Positions 1-12,800 of a DNA stretch of 64,000 nt are shown here, piece after piece. The notes under the pieces are model-generated. The model was not told the DNA's origin. It saw only the letters and a program-made list of their open reading frames with translations, and ran no database searches. A program made the translations under genes and the position numbers. The DNA comes from Rhypophila decipiens. Its lineage: Eukaryota > Ascomycota > Sordariomycetes > Sordariales > Naviculisporaceae. Numbering within the stretch: position 1 is the stretch's first letter; each line of letters starts with the position of its first letter. The stretch spans positions 186,001-250,000 of the forward strand of contig MU858067.1 in assembly GCA_033297075.1 (NCBI GenBank), given 5' to 3'.

Positions 1-621
1 CCTGATGTCATTCCGAGACGATGGCCTGGAGCCGGGGTGAGGTTGAGGAGTGTGCCCGCGTGGTACGCCATGTCCAGGATGAGGGCCAAACACGCCATTA
101 GGAATGGGTGGTGAGGCCGAAGGTGTGTGATGTCTGCTGATGTGCGCGAATGGGGGTTGCCCTTGGAAATGTGGCGGGAGCATCTGATCTAGCCCGTCGC
201 CCTGCGGAGGAGTTCCGTTCTCATCGTCATCGTCGTCGTCGTCGGCACCGCCATTGAAGTCTGAAGGGCCCTTGTGCTCATTCGGTCCACCATGCTGCGC
301 AAACGTTAGCAAATTATATGTGTGCATCTGGACATCGACAGACGTACGTAGGTGTATCGCGTGATCAGGTCTCGCATATCGCCTGAGGAATACTCGTAGA
401 GCTTCTTGTTGCTGCCGAAAATGAAAACAGCGACGTCGACAGAGCAGAGCACCGAGAGCTCATGAGCCTTCTTGAAAAGACCGCCCTTTCGCTTCAGGAA
501 CGTGCTGAACGACGGAGAAGGTTAGCCAAAAGTGCCGTGGCGCAGAGCGATGTAATGATGCTTACACTGAGCGATTGCGGTCATCCTTGATCGCCTTGAT
601 TTCGATCTTTCTCCGACCCAT
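1..621 (-). CDS. rlm1: MADS-box transcription factor, Rlm1/MEF2 type (5' part only)
   Basis: Partial gene running off the left edge: complement(<1..294, 348..504, 566..621), 169 residues visible. The first exon starts [19 protein letters not shown] and the second continues [20 protein letters not shown], a complete MADS DNA-binding and dimerisation domain (residues about 1-60). It is followed by a MEF2-type extension ([14 protein letters not shown]) and the segment [16 protein letters not shown], which I recognise from filamentous-fungal Rlm1 proteins. The third exon begins a low-complexity part with an Asp run from GAC/GAT codons (about 215-245) and many His, Pro and Gly. Introns are 61 and 53 nt with GTAAGC/CAG and GTACGT/CAG ends. 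Rlm1 is the nuclear end-point of the cell-wall-integrity MAP kinase (Mpk1/Slt2) pathway in yeasts and moulds. The activation and MAPK-docking regions would lie outside the window. Family assignment is secure; the pathway role is inferred from orthology. Confidence 0.93.
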
Positions 622-1859
622 CTTGTCTGATATGGGATGAAATAAACACTGGATAGAGTGCGCTGCGTCCGGACGCAATTGCGCAATTGATGTAATTCGC
701 TACAATCAGCCCGATGCCGATGATTCGATCGGGCGATGTTGTCGTCGTCCCGAACAGGTGTGCAGTCGTGCTGGGTATACGACAGGACTCGACGGCAGGG
801 ATGTAAATAAGACAATATGAAGCTATCGACAGCTACAGATAGGATGACAATCTATTGGTAGTCGGGTGAGGGTCCCTATATGAGTGGTGATGGTCTCGGT
901 CTTGGAGTTGAAGGCCGGCCTTTGATTGTCGAGACACACAGACACAAACCGACGACAATGACAGGACGAGGCCGTCTTTTTGTGTCTTTTGGCGGAAGCG
1001 ACCGCGATGTCAAAGGACGACGTCAATTCCTTTGACTCGGTTTATGTTAAAAAGATACTCTGGTACTTGCGGCACTGTTCTGATGCAGTTGTGGGAACCT
1101 TGAGGCTGGTTTTGATGATCCAAAAATAGATCCGTTTGTCGAGGGGGAGGGTTTGCTTGGAGAAGTGAGGAGGGCAAAAAGTAGACGAGGGTGGAAAGAA
1201 AAGGGCAAAGTCAAGCAAAGAGGGCGGGCCTTCTGGGGCCTTGGGGGCCGCCAGGTGCAGGGAAGACAGGGAAACTTGGGGGAGAGCCGGAAGCCACGAG
1301 TCACGCTTGGCATGCCCAAACCCTGGGCAAGCCCACCAAGACCAGCGAGACCACGCTAGATGGGCACGGCAGGGGTCCCGAAACAGGGTGGGCGAAGGCT
1401 CGGCTCCGCGAATTGGTCCGTGCTTCTCACCAACGGTTTTCTGGAACCCACAGGTAGTTGACCCACCGCTACAGAAATTTAGTGGTTAGTCTTTGCAACG
1501 TCCCAGCAACTGCAGCGCAACACTTCACATTGGGGACAGTTCCTCCGCACCACTGACAGAATATTCTGTACAATGGTCCAATGCTCCGGGACCGCGAAGG
1601 CTGCAAATCAGTGCAATATAACCGGGAACAACTTTTACAGGCTCTTGAGGATTCACCCACATGCCCGGCTCATTAAATCGTACGCGTTGCAATTTCTCCT
1701 GCTAGGCGAGCCGTCTCCCGCCACTTCGGTCTGGCTATATCTTTCTTGGGATAAAGGAATCCCCTCAATAGACACTCAACAGGTATTTGCTCATGTTGAT
1801 ACCTTGAAGCCATCCTAATCTCAAACACGATGTGGGTGGAGTTGGTCAGCACGGCACTG

Positions 1860-2125
1860 AACTTGAGGGCGGCCTTTCCCTCGCCTCAAGCTAACAGCAC
1901 TCACAGCAGAGGTTGTCCTCTCGTACTGCTGGGGACCTGTCCAGGTACTGGACAGCTGAAAATTTGCTCGGTGATGACTTCTCCGAGCCCCACCTCACCC
2001 CAAAAGGAACCTCGCCGTGACAGAGGCTTCTGCGTTTGGTTCGGTTGGCGAACCCCTGCCGGCTAGTTACGACTGCTGTTCTCACGTCCGTCTCCCCCTC
2101 TCCTTTGGTTATCCCTGCTATCAAA
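1860..2125 (-). pseudogene. Degenerate block resembling LSU rRNA domains V-VI
   Basis: Read on the minus strand, three of the most conserved large-subunit rRNA elements occur in the correct order. They are a peptidyl-transferase-like CAGGGATAAC (2108-2117), an A-loop-like GGTTCGCCAA (2045-2054), and a perfect sarcin-ricin-loop core AGTACGAGAGGAC (1915-1927). First and last are about 190 nt apart, against about 210 nt in real LSU rRNA. The sequence between them does not follow LSU rRNA, and some pieces look displaced. It could therefore be a decayed nuclear or organellar rDNA insertion, or partly chance. It is not a functional rRNA gene. Confidence 0.27.
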
Positions 2126-5100
2126 TCAACAGTTCTTGGATGTGCACATTTGCAGTCTCACCACGGTACCACCAAGAAGGCTTCTCTCGGTTCTCTGGAA
2201 TATACCAGGCCACGGGAGTGCAGAATCTCCAGTCTGATGTCCCTCAGACCGACAGGGTCAGCCACGAGGCGTGGAGGCAGCTGTCGGCAGAGAAGTCAAC
2301 TGCCTTTGCTCATACTCACTGTGCCGTATCTCGTCCAATTGCCATGAGCCAGGGTTAACGGGGGGTGATGGCTAGCGTGCTGCTGGTTCGAGAGCCGCAG
2401 AATACCAGTTGCGTTAGGAACGCTCGTTAGCGTCCGACGCTGGTACGGGTTATCCCATCTCAACGTCCACGGCAATGTAACCATCAATCTCTGTTGCGCA
2501 ATCTACTGCCGGAATAATACACCCCAAATGGCCGCCATGGCGCCTGTAACCGACCTCTCAACATACTTCCTGAACGGGTATACCACTGACCCTCAATTCC
2601 CAGCTCAGGTTGAAGCGGATCCTAGGTGAGATTCTGATATTAGTCCATGCCCACCTTGGGCTAGATTGAAAGACGAAGCTCGGCATAGGAACCTCGATAT
2701 CGGTCAAATGCCGTTGGTCCGTTCTCCTCTGTGCTCCTCCCTAACCTGTATACGATCAGATAATCTGATCTCTAATGGTACCTGGATGATCACGCCAAGC
2801 CGTGTCAACAATCACATTATCGTCTGGCAGCTGGGTGATGGATTCAAAGATTACCCCAGAAATATCAACCTAATGCAGGGTGCAGTAGCTTCGACTACAA
2901 CCTCAAGTACTCGAATAAAGACCGAGTTCCAAAATCAGAACGAAAATATTCTGGAGGTCCATCATTGTGCGACCTTGGCACTTGATAGCTGTTGACCGGT
3001 TTTTGCTGCCAATCTGCCATTTTCGCGGTGACGGATCACACATCAACGTGAACGTGGTTGATCAATTTCGTAGTCAGCTGTTGCCCTCCCCGGTTCACTC
3101 CCAGGTCTCCAACTTTCCTTCCTGTAGTACAGTCGCAGACCCAATCGTGATGCTACTGCTCGCTGCGAGGGCCGAAAAATGGTGCCGGGATGAGATGCGG
3201 GTGACTGGCGCAACATCCGGCAGGAGTTTGGCGTCAAGGTCGCTGCCGTCAGAAGAGAAGGAAAGCCGCGATATCGACGCTCATTGGCCCGATGCTTTGC
3301 GAGGGGTTGCAGGCCGGTGACCGGTGATTGGTCCGTCGCACCGGTCATGACAAGGATTCAAGCGCCGATAGGGCAAAATGGGGAAAGTGGGTTAAAAGAT
3401 GATTTAGCCCACTTACGATTTGCAGGGATCCAGATCTATTTTTAGTTTATTTTCAGAAACGTGCATCTCCAGAACCCCTCCACAAGTTCATTCCCGAAGA
3501 AAACGACGACCGACATTCACGCTTCTTCGCTTCTTCTCGGCCAATATTCCAGAATTGTGTGACGCAGCGACGCTAGTAGAATGCGAATTCATATTCCATC
3601 TATCTCGCTCTTGCCTCCAACAGGCCCAACATAACTCACATGCTGATATTAGCCCAGTCACCGACATTTTCATCTCGCATGGGTTCCCCATCCAGCGACT
3701 AAAATCTCAATATTGAAGCTTCGCATTCACCTCTAGCTTCCTTTCTTCTTGGTATAAGCCAATTAACTCATTCCTTCGAGTATTCTCATATGACATATCT
3801 CTCCATTCGGCTTTTTGATATTCTATATTCACTCTCATCACATTCAAACCCCACCTTCTATCCCACCCACCGCACTAACCCCCGCGACCCACAAGCATCC
3901 CGTCATTGTTACCCCTGCCAGCCTTATACCCTTCAACGGCTTGTTCCCCTATTTCTATTCTGAGAAACAATTATCACGAAGCTCCCCAATCGCGTGTCTC
4001 GCTTCATCCAATTCCCCGGGTTGAGGGTGTCTGTTGACGAGACAGATAGATTAATCTACGAGGTTGTAGCCGCTCGCTGGATCGTTGGTTTTAATCTATC
4101 GCCCTCGTCTCGATGCTTCAGAGCCGAGTGATATACCGGTAGCTATTAATTACTCGACTAGAGCAGCAACATCAAAACGTGGTAGAATCCAACGTAGATC
4201 CCATCTCATCTATCACACGCGCGTATATGTGCGCATGTGGGGAAGAAGCAATCTACCTGAACTAGATGATATGTCTCAGGCAGGGGAAAGGAAGCAGGCC
4301 AAGATTATTTACATTCTAAAGAAAGATATTGGACTGTGGTGATCTTGTTTGGCCCAGTCTACCGGGAGCGGGATAGACTGAACTGTCTTTGTTTCGTTTC
4401 ATTTTACCTGTTTACTGTTGTTCATAATGATGACAGATACCGAGCTTGACCTCCCCCTCAATTAATCTATCTTGGCGGTTAAGCAAGGTACCATGCAACT
4501 CTGGGACAAACATAGAAACATTCACACAGGCATACGCACTTACTACTGACTGACATGACAGCCTGACGACAGCAAGGTCAGCCTTGCTTGCCATGGAGCT
4601 ACAGCAGTATCTGCATTGTGGAGATGAGCTTCCTGTCTGCAACAAACAGATGCAGAGGCATGCAGTTCCCGTTCTGAGCTTCACGGCTCCCCAGCAAATC
4701 GCACGTGGAAAATTAAACAAGGCCGGGGAAAACGAGGCCAGAGCACATGGCGGCGGTGAGCAACACAATGCATCTGACGAGAGGAGAAGATGATATTGCA
4801 GATAAGTATGCAGGTCGAACCCAAGGCAAAACAGTCCGTACCATGGGACGAATAGAGGCAAAGAGCTTACAAGACCCTAATTAATGGCCCGTGATCAACA
4901 TGACATCGAGAAAGGAAAGTAAACAATAGGAACAAGGCCGAACTCGGTTCATTCTCTCCAGTTTCAGACAAAATTATCCTCGAAAACAATGATCATCACC
5001 TTTTGGACTATGAAAGATGTAAACACAAGGCGGTCGGTCAGCTGGTTGGTCAGTCGGTGAGTGGCTGTCTGCAATGGCACTCCAAGGACCATGGTAGCGA

Positions 5101-8100
5101 GTGCTGGAAAAAGAATGCCCTCTGCAACCACAAATCGTCATTCATTATCTCGGGCACAATTTTCCTACAAGTCCCTGAATAGACACACCAAATAGCTTTT
5201 GCACAAGCAGAGATCCCAGGATTCAGGACCGGCCGCCTGCCTACCCAGTCGTACTGCGTGAACAAGACGGCTTGATATTCACTTCAGACGATGGTGCAAG
5301 GAACCATTGCTACCTACCTACTCTGCCCATATACCGGTGTGTAGTATAGTGAAGACCAGGTACTGGTGTAGCAAGGCGCTTAGGAGCTGTCAACTGGCAA
5401 GGCAAGACGTTCTAGACCACCGCCCATGATTAGGCCCAAAAAGGAGACCTTCAATGAAAGCAGTTATGGACGAAACGTGCAAAAAAGGCTATTTTTGTTT
5501 ACCACGTTTTCGTCATGCATGGCTGGCTGGGTGCCATTCCTACTTGAAGTGCCGGCCGGGTTCTCCAAAACATCTATTTGCACAATCTTCTTGTTACACC
5601 TCACATGGAGGAGACTAGAGCTGCCAATGAAGATGCCAATGGAGATTCCCACTTGTTGAGGTCGTCATAGGTAGGCCAGGTAAACAAACCTGAAACTTGA
5701 AACAAAACGACGTCACTGCCCGGGCAGGAAGCATTGGAGATTTGAGCCGCAGTAAAATATGGAGATTTACGGGTGTACATATCCGCACGACTCTCTGTTG
5801 AACAAGCCACATGGGAGAAAAAGTTTCCGAGTATTGTTGGAGGTGGCTCAGTTGCTTTTTTCTCGGAAGTTTTATTCACCAATGATCTAGATACTTTTTA
5901 TCTGTTTCATCTTTTGACGAACAAGCCCCAGAACGTTTTGTCGATCATTCGGTGAGCCGCAGAGCCGGTATTCCGCAAGGCGCAGCCAACACTCGGGTTC
6001 GAGCAACCGGCACAGGGCAGTAAAAACCACAGGACAACAACAGCAAATACTTCAAACGATTTAACCTGGCACAAATTTTCAGCTTTTCCGGGCTTGATAT
6101 CTTCCGGATTTCTTTCCTTGTTGTTATTTGTTGATCCTACAGGCCACGTCGGAGATGGACTTGTCCATTTATCTGAATAGCTTCGCTCATCAATGTTTAA
6201 ATCCAGCTTTGGCATCGACACAGGCGCGGGCTGAACTGATGGCAATACGCAGGGTTGAGCTGCGGATGGTGAGCCTGCCTTTTCGAACGAATCACTCAAG
6301 CAGCAGTGATCCATATCGGTCACTTTCAAGTTCCACCACTGCCATTCGCGTTTTTTTGCTCTGCCCCTCGGGCCCCGGATCTGGGGAAATGGACCATCAA
6401 GGAGCCGGATGAGGATCGTTGAATAGTGTCGGCGATGGGAGTGATTGGATAGGCGAAGATGGACACCATCAATCCTCCTCCTTCGAGATGGAATCCAGCA
6501 CACCTCCGTGTGGTTCCTGAGGGAACCAACTCAAGATCCTTTTCAGACCATCATATCCGCACGAGGGTAGTCCGAAAAAAAGGTCGATAGGTCAATGCAT
6601 GTCGGACCAAACGGATCAATTCTCTCACTCGATCTGACCAAACTGTCGGACTCAAATTGTCTTGCCGAGTGGAAGGAGACACCCACCCACCTTCCTTCCT
6701 TGCTCATTCTCTTCATGATTCCTCAGACCGATAACAGCCGGAAGGCTAATTTACCCTCATTTGTTAATCATTTAACCCTTTATTGTGAAATGGGCAAAAT
6801 GCCCTCACTCCATCTCGCCAAATCATCATCATCACCATCACTCTGTAGAATAACCGGCGGGTAAAAGTCGACGGGTAGATCAGAGATGAATCATGGATGC
6901 AACGCTTGGCGCTAAGGCGGCTGTTTTGCGAGCAATTTTGCCCACTTTACTTTGCTGTCCGTCCAGTTGTCCAAATCATGTGAGTTGGAGTGTTGATCAT
7001 GGTGTGTGTGCTGGACCACAGGCAACGACAACCGAGTGGGAGTTGTGTGGGTGGTATTGAGATCCGAATTTTGGGAAACCGTCTCCTCTCAACTTCTCAA
7101 GTACCGGACCGGCACAGCATAGCGATTCCAGGGGGGGCGGCCTGGCAGTTCCAAATTTAACAACATCATGTACATCATCATACTCTACACATGTCAGAAT
7201 TCCACGTGCCAATGGAAGGAATCTTGCATGTGGTTTTTTCTTTCCTGTGAGATTGGGGCTCTTCTCTGGGGAAAGAGCGATGCCTCAGCAGCAGCTGGGA
7301 GTTGGAGAATCCAAGCCAGATCACAGCAGAGCTGGGGGCTGTTCCTGCATTCGTTAGATATCTACTATTGTTCGGATTCCTAACCATACTATCGAATTCC
7401 TCGGTCTCGGAGAAGAAAACAAAGCTCCTGCCTGCCTCACTCCATCTCGCATCAAGATATCGAACTTTGTTTCTCACCACACCCCAAAAGATCAAGTCTA
7501 ATCTACTCTCGTCCATTCTACCCCCTTTTCCCCATCCGTACACTGTGCCAGGATCTTACAGACCTAGCTCCTTTGCAGATCGTTTCGTCTGTCTCCTCCT
7601 CCTCCTCCCGAGCATGGAGATCCAATACCCCCCCATGTCGAATTCCCCATATATGCCCACGCTATTAGGTTTCCTCCTCGCCCTGAACCTGCATGATGAC
7701 CGGCATTTCTCGAACGGTTGCTTCCCAAAGATCTATAAAAAAAAGCACGAACCACATCACAGAACCTTGCCCTTACATAGGGGGAAGGCATAATACACGA
7801 GACAAAGAGCACTGGTGTGCAAAAAAGAAAAAAAACGTGGTTGACAAGCGGCGGCGTCGGCGTCTAACCTTGCGTTCTGTAAATGTATGTCAGACTAGAT
7901 GAGACATGGCAAGCGGCCACACCTGACGATGTCCATGCCTTCAGACATGGCAATCTCGTTGAGGAATTCCCAATCTTCCCCATGGCTGGCTGGGCTGGTT
8001 GGTTGTGTAACACTTCCAGAAGACAAAATAGAAGATGGTCGGGGGGGCTCATCATGGGTGTATGCAGATCGAGATATTCCTGACCGGATGAAGGAGATGC

Positions 8101-8690
8101 ATACAGTCTCAGACTCTCAGTATCAGGTAGAGGCTTGAGGCGAGGTCAGATTCGACGACGAACGACGCCTAGCATACTCCCCCCAGTCTCTATCTATCCT
8201 GTTCTCCTACCATACCTATCAAGGGTGTCAAGCATACATACCTGACGGCACTCTATCTTGTTGTGGCCCCCTTTCACCTACATCATATCAAACACACCGT
8301 ACCTACTTTAAGATATACTCCCCACGTCTATCTGCAGCCCCTACTGCAAGTATAACATGGTTGACACCCACACCCAACCACACGTGTGCAGATGCTGCCA
8401 CGATATGCAAGGCACAACAAAGGCCAGACAAGGCATACAAGGTAGGTCGTGCCGTGTAGATCAACGCGGCATACATACACATGGTACCCAACAAGGATAA
8501 GGAACCTGGATAATGACCAAGGACATGGGGATCAGTGTCGTGTCAGGAGTTTAAAAGGTATAGAAATAGACAAACAAGGGGAAATTGCAAAAACCCTACC
8601 TAGGTATTGACTGTTCGCTATGAACTTTGCCATGATATCTCTCTCCCACGTGGAGGATCTCATGAGGACCATCCCGCCACCACTTGGGCA

Positions 8691-8712
8691 CATCATCATC
8701 ATCATCATCATC
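8691..8712. repeat. (CAT)n microsatellite
   Basis: About seven perfect CAT units in the non-coding interval upstream of rlm1. No reading frame of note uses it. Confidence 0.9.
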
Positions 8713-9291
8713 AAGGAAAAACGAGCACGGAAGCCGGCTACATAGTATACTGAGCATTATACGTAGGAAAAGAGTACAGACCACGTGCAACGAGGTACCC
8801 GGTAAAATGTCCAAACGTATAGTAGACAGAACAGCTCTGAGGACTGACTCATGGGCCATGCATGCATGTATGGTCCTGTGGACTGCACTTTGTAAAAGAA
8901 AAAGAAATCTGGCTGGTGAGACACTCAGCAAAGGACACAACAATGGAAATAAATCCAGACAAGGGCAAGAACTCACATTATATACACGCTTTATTTGTTC
9001 GTACGTCGTCGTTGATATTAGGCACCTACCTAGGTAGCGAGGCATAGTATACCCAAGTTACCCAAGCTACGACCGTACTATCAAACTATCTTTTATCGTT
9101 GTAATAGTGTAATGTCCCTTCCATCCATGTACTTCTTGGTTGTCCATGATACCTTCCTTCTCAATGAACCAACCAGACCCAAAAATTTGAAAATTTTTGA
9201 AAACCTTGATCCACCTCGCTCAACTTGCCCGTCCGTGAAGCAAGCCCTCACTCATATACTGAATACAAATACAAATGATATAACAAACAAA

Positions 9292-9311
9292 CCCAGCCCA
9301 GCCCAGCCCAG
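9292..9311. repeat. (CCCAG)4 microsatellite
   Basis: Four perfect CCCAG units in non-coding DNA about 570 nt downstream of the TAF1 stop codon. Confidence 0.8.
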
Positions 9312-9881
9312 GCCCCAGCAAAACACCTAGCAATGATGATGAAAACCGAAAAAAAAAGCCAGCCATTCGCCAATCTCCTTGGATGTGTGTGTGTGTAAAG
9401 AAAAAGAGATGCTCGACCGCCCAGAAAAAAAAGAAATACTCCGGTCCCAACCAACCAGGTAACTAACCATGCTGAAGAATGATGCTCGCCAGCTGAAAGA
9501 AAACAAGAAAAGAAAAAACCCCAAGTCGGACTATACCACATACCCATACCGCTTGATTCTCCAGCAGGGCTCATGTCCCGTCCCGTCCCCAAACACCCCA
9601 TTTTCATATCCATAGACCAGCAGGCAGTCATCATTCAACAGCCAACGTTGAAAACAAACATCACCCAAGCCAGTATACGTCCCGACGACAAGGACAAGAC
9701 AAAGGCTGGATTCTCGGAATGAAATGCTTGGACGCTGCTCGTAAAACGACCAAGATCCTCCCCGCTGGCTACAGGTACAATGAAATCCCACTCAACAACC
9801 CCCAGTCCAACAGTCCCCGTCCCAAAGAGTGTGCTAGTGCCAAAAGCCCCGTCCCCAAGGGTCCAGCCGGTATGGAGAGGT

Positions 9882-12800
9882 CTACTCAACCCCAGTAAAA
9901 CCCGCAGCAACAGGCTTATTAATAGCTCCCAACGACCCAGCCCCAAGGCCATCCTCACCATCAGGGTCCCTCGGCATACTGCCATTCAACTTGGGGCACA
10001 ACTTCTTGTTAGTCTTGATATGACCCACCATTCCACAGTTGGCACACTTTCTCGTCGTTCCCGTCGCCGTGGTCTTCTCCGCCTTTTCGACCGACGCCGA
10101 CGGCTCGTCGGGTGATCCGCTTGCGCCGGCCATGCTATCGAGGTTGCTGCCACCGCCGCCCTTTATTTTCTGCTGGAGCTGCTTTTGTTTGTCGCGTTTC
10201 TTGGTCCGCTCCCGGTTCCGCTCGAGACGCTCCTTCTCCTTGTCGATCATTTCGAGGAGGAGTCTGTTCTTCTCTGCGTTGTCTGTGAGTTTCTGGACCG
10301 AGTAGATGCTGTTACGCCTGTTAGTATATATATTCTGTCTTCTTATCCTGCGTGGGGGAAGAAAGGGGGAAACATACTCAATGCTCTGCTCCTCTAACTT
10401 GCGGCGTGTCTTGGTGTACGTGGCGATAACAGCAGGATCGTGGACAATCTCGGTAACAGTCTGGGGCTTTCCATCTGGTCCCGTGATCTCGCGGGTGATC
10501 TTCAGTTTCTTCCTGTTGCCACCCTGCTGCTCGTTGCCCTTGAGCCGGCTTATTTGGCTCTGATTGTCGGTGGGAACAGGTGGCCGGGCACTCGAAGCCG
10601 CGTCAAAGCGAGCATCGTCATCCTGCTGGAACGCGACGTCGTCGTCCTCGTGGACCGTCGTGTCCTCCAGACTCTCGCGTTGCCGGACCCAAACGTTGCT
10701 GATAGCTTCCGTGTACAGCATGTCCTGCGTCTTTACATTGTACAGATGGCCACCGTTCGCCTTGCGGGCCGCCATGGCGTCGGCCGAGGTGGCGAGCGGA
10801 CCATGCAGCTGCTCGAGATAGCCGCCTTTCATCGAGGTTCTGATATAGCTCAGGCCCAGACCTTTTCCTGTCGGGTCGCCGTGTCCGTGGACGGCGAGCA
10901 TGGCCTTCCCATGGCTGGCGTCAATAAATGCCTTGGTGGTATGCCACGGTGCCATCTTGACGTCGTTTGTGGCAGTTTCCGAGTTTTCATTGTCGAGCTC
11001 CTCCTTCATGGCCTTGATCTCATAGCCCATGTTCTCGAGCTCGCGGATGCCGATTTGCATGGCATCTAGACAGCAGACATCCTCGGGACGGATAATCTCT
11101 TGGATATTCTTCTCCTCCAGCTCGTGCTCCATGCCCTTCTCAACAGTCCACTCCTTTGACTCTTTATCGTAGAGGAGAAACTCCTTGAGCTTCTGGCGGT
11201 TTTGTGATTCGCTGGTGCCATGCACATGTTGGGTGACCTCTGACAGGGTGCATTTGCCCTTTTTGCGGATCAATCGCATAGATATCATCTTCAGTCTGTG
11301 CTTTACCATGCCAGTAACACGCCTCGAATGCGGGGAAGGGATATCGACCGACGGCATCGTCTGCCCGACCACATACAAGTGGTCAATGCCGCGGAGAAAC
11401 CAGGAGGATTTCCCCCCCGTCGAGGTTCGGCCCAGAATGAAGTCGGTATCTCTAGGTTTGTGCTTGAATATGGGAGCACGGAACATGTTGTTATGTAGGG
11501 TGGGCACCACTTCGCCAGGATTGACTTGGCCAAAGATGGCAAAGGGAGAGCGGTCCTCGGGCATGAGGACACAGTTTTCGCCGAGCTCGCGCTTCTCGGG
11601 CCGAACGTCGGAGCCCTTGGTGCGTCGGTAATAGTTGATAATCTTTTGACCCATGCCGCGGTTGGACAGGATCTGGGGAATCTCTTCGCAGTACTCAAAG
11701 AGAACGGCGGTGGAGTTGTCGTTCAACGTCAGGTCTGAGGCCTTTTTGAAGATGTCGGCCACCTTCTTTCCTTTCAGGTTCTTACGCTTCAGGATAGTGG
11801 GCCGAACAAAGGTGACCGGTTGGAACGCCTCCTTCTTAAGGTTGGGCGTGGGGCGGTGGTAGCTGTACGGATCATCGTCAAGAAGCCTGACTTGGAAGAA
11901 CGGCCAGGCCAACCTCATCGCTGGCAGACTATGCTCGATGGGGATGTTTGCCAGAGTGGCACGCACTCTGTTCTGGGCGTTCTCCTTCAAGGCGTCGTAG
12001 GCAGCATCCATAGCAAAGTTGAACCGCTGTGATACTTCCCGCCCATTCTTTCCGTTGGCCAAACGCACTATTTTATGCGTAATCTTGCGACGTTTCGTGG
12101 CACGCTCTGACTCCACATTGTCAATGAGGAGGTAGGGGTCATTCATGTCGAGAATGACACGCTTGCCGAGCTTCTGGGTGGCTTGCTCGAAGTTGTCAAA
12201 ATTCGGGGCTTTGAATTGTGGGATGGGAGGCAGACCGCGGGGCGGCTCGGTGCGTCTCTTTTTGGCAGGAGGCTCGTCGTCAAGGAACATCTCGTCCCAA
12301 GCAGCATCATCGTCCTCTTCGAGCTCATCGGCCTGGCGCTTGTTGGTTTTCACCGCGGGCGCGGGAGTGTCGATGACATCGGCATGACCAATCATCGAGT
12401 CCCAGTCGTCACAGATGGTAGTGATGTCCTGGAGTGTGAAGCCTCCGACGGTTTCCGTCTCGGACTCGTCTTCCAAATCAAACACCTCCAGGTCGGCTTG
12501 CTCGAGAGGCTCTGGCTCCTCAAGACAGACGAGGCCTCTGGCTTCGGCATCCTTGATCTTCTGGTAGACCGAGTTGGTTGCAGGAGCAGGGATCTTGAAC
12601 AACTTCTCTTGGTCGTGATCGACCTCCAGGCTGAGCTTTGTAGGGATAAGGGGCTTCGGTGGCTTGTTCGACTTCTTCCCGATCCAGTGAGCGATTCTAG
12701 GCTTGAAGAAGTCGAGCCAGTAGAGGTTGTCGCCCTGCTCGAAATGGGGCCAGAGCGCTTTGCAAGCCTGGACTGGGTTCTGTTTCTCACCCGGGATCTC

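Larger units (their letters stand above)
622..9881. other. 9.2 kb gene-poor interval upstream of rlm1
   Basis: No coding model can be supported here. Open frames are short (under 200 codons), many lack an ATG, and none has a recognisable domain or joins into a spliced protein. The interval holds pyrimidine-rich stretches such as 7535-7610, small microsatellites, and the rRNA-like block listed separately. It lies between the 5' end of rlm1 and the 3' end of TAF1, both on the minus strand, so it is the upstream region of rlm1. Fungal regulatory genes can have long leaders and promoters, which may account for part of it. A non-coding RNA or a degenerate mobile element cannot be excluded by eye. 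Confidence 0.6.

Noticed and set aside
2666..2995. 109-codon plus-strand frame in the left arm
   Set aside because: Its start is not an ATG, it has no homology I can recognise, and it neighbours the rRNA-like block rather than a gene.
4412..4861. 149-codon minus-strand Cys/Leu-rich frame
   Set aside because: No recognisable motif, no signal peptide of normal form, and no exon partners.
5907..6503. 198-codon minus-strand frame with a hydrophobic stretch
   Set aside because: It begins only at a GTG, has no family resemblance, and is overlapped by equally open frames. Probably chance.
7302..7793. 163-codon plus-strand frame
   Set aside because: It runs through a pyrimidine-rich, leader-like region that yields Leu/Pro/Ser by composition. 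No domain or splice partner.
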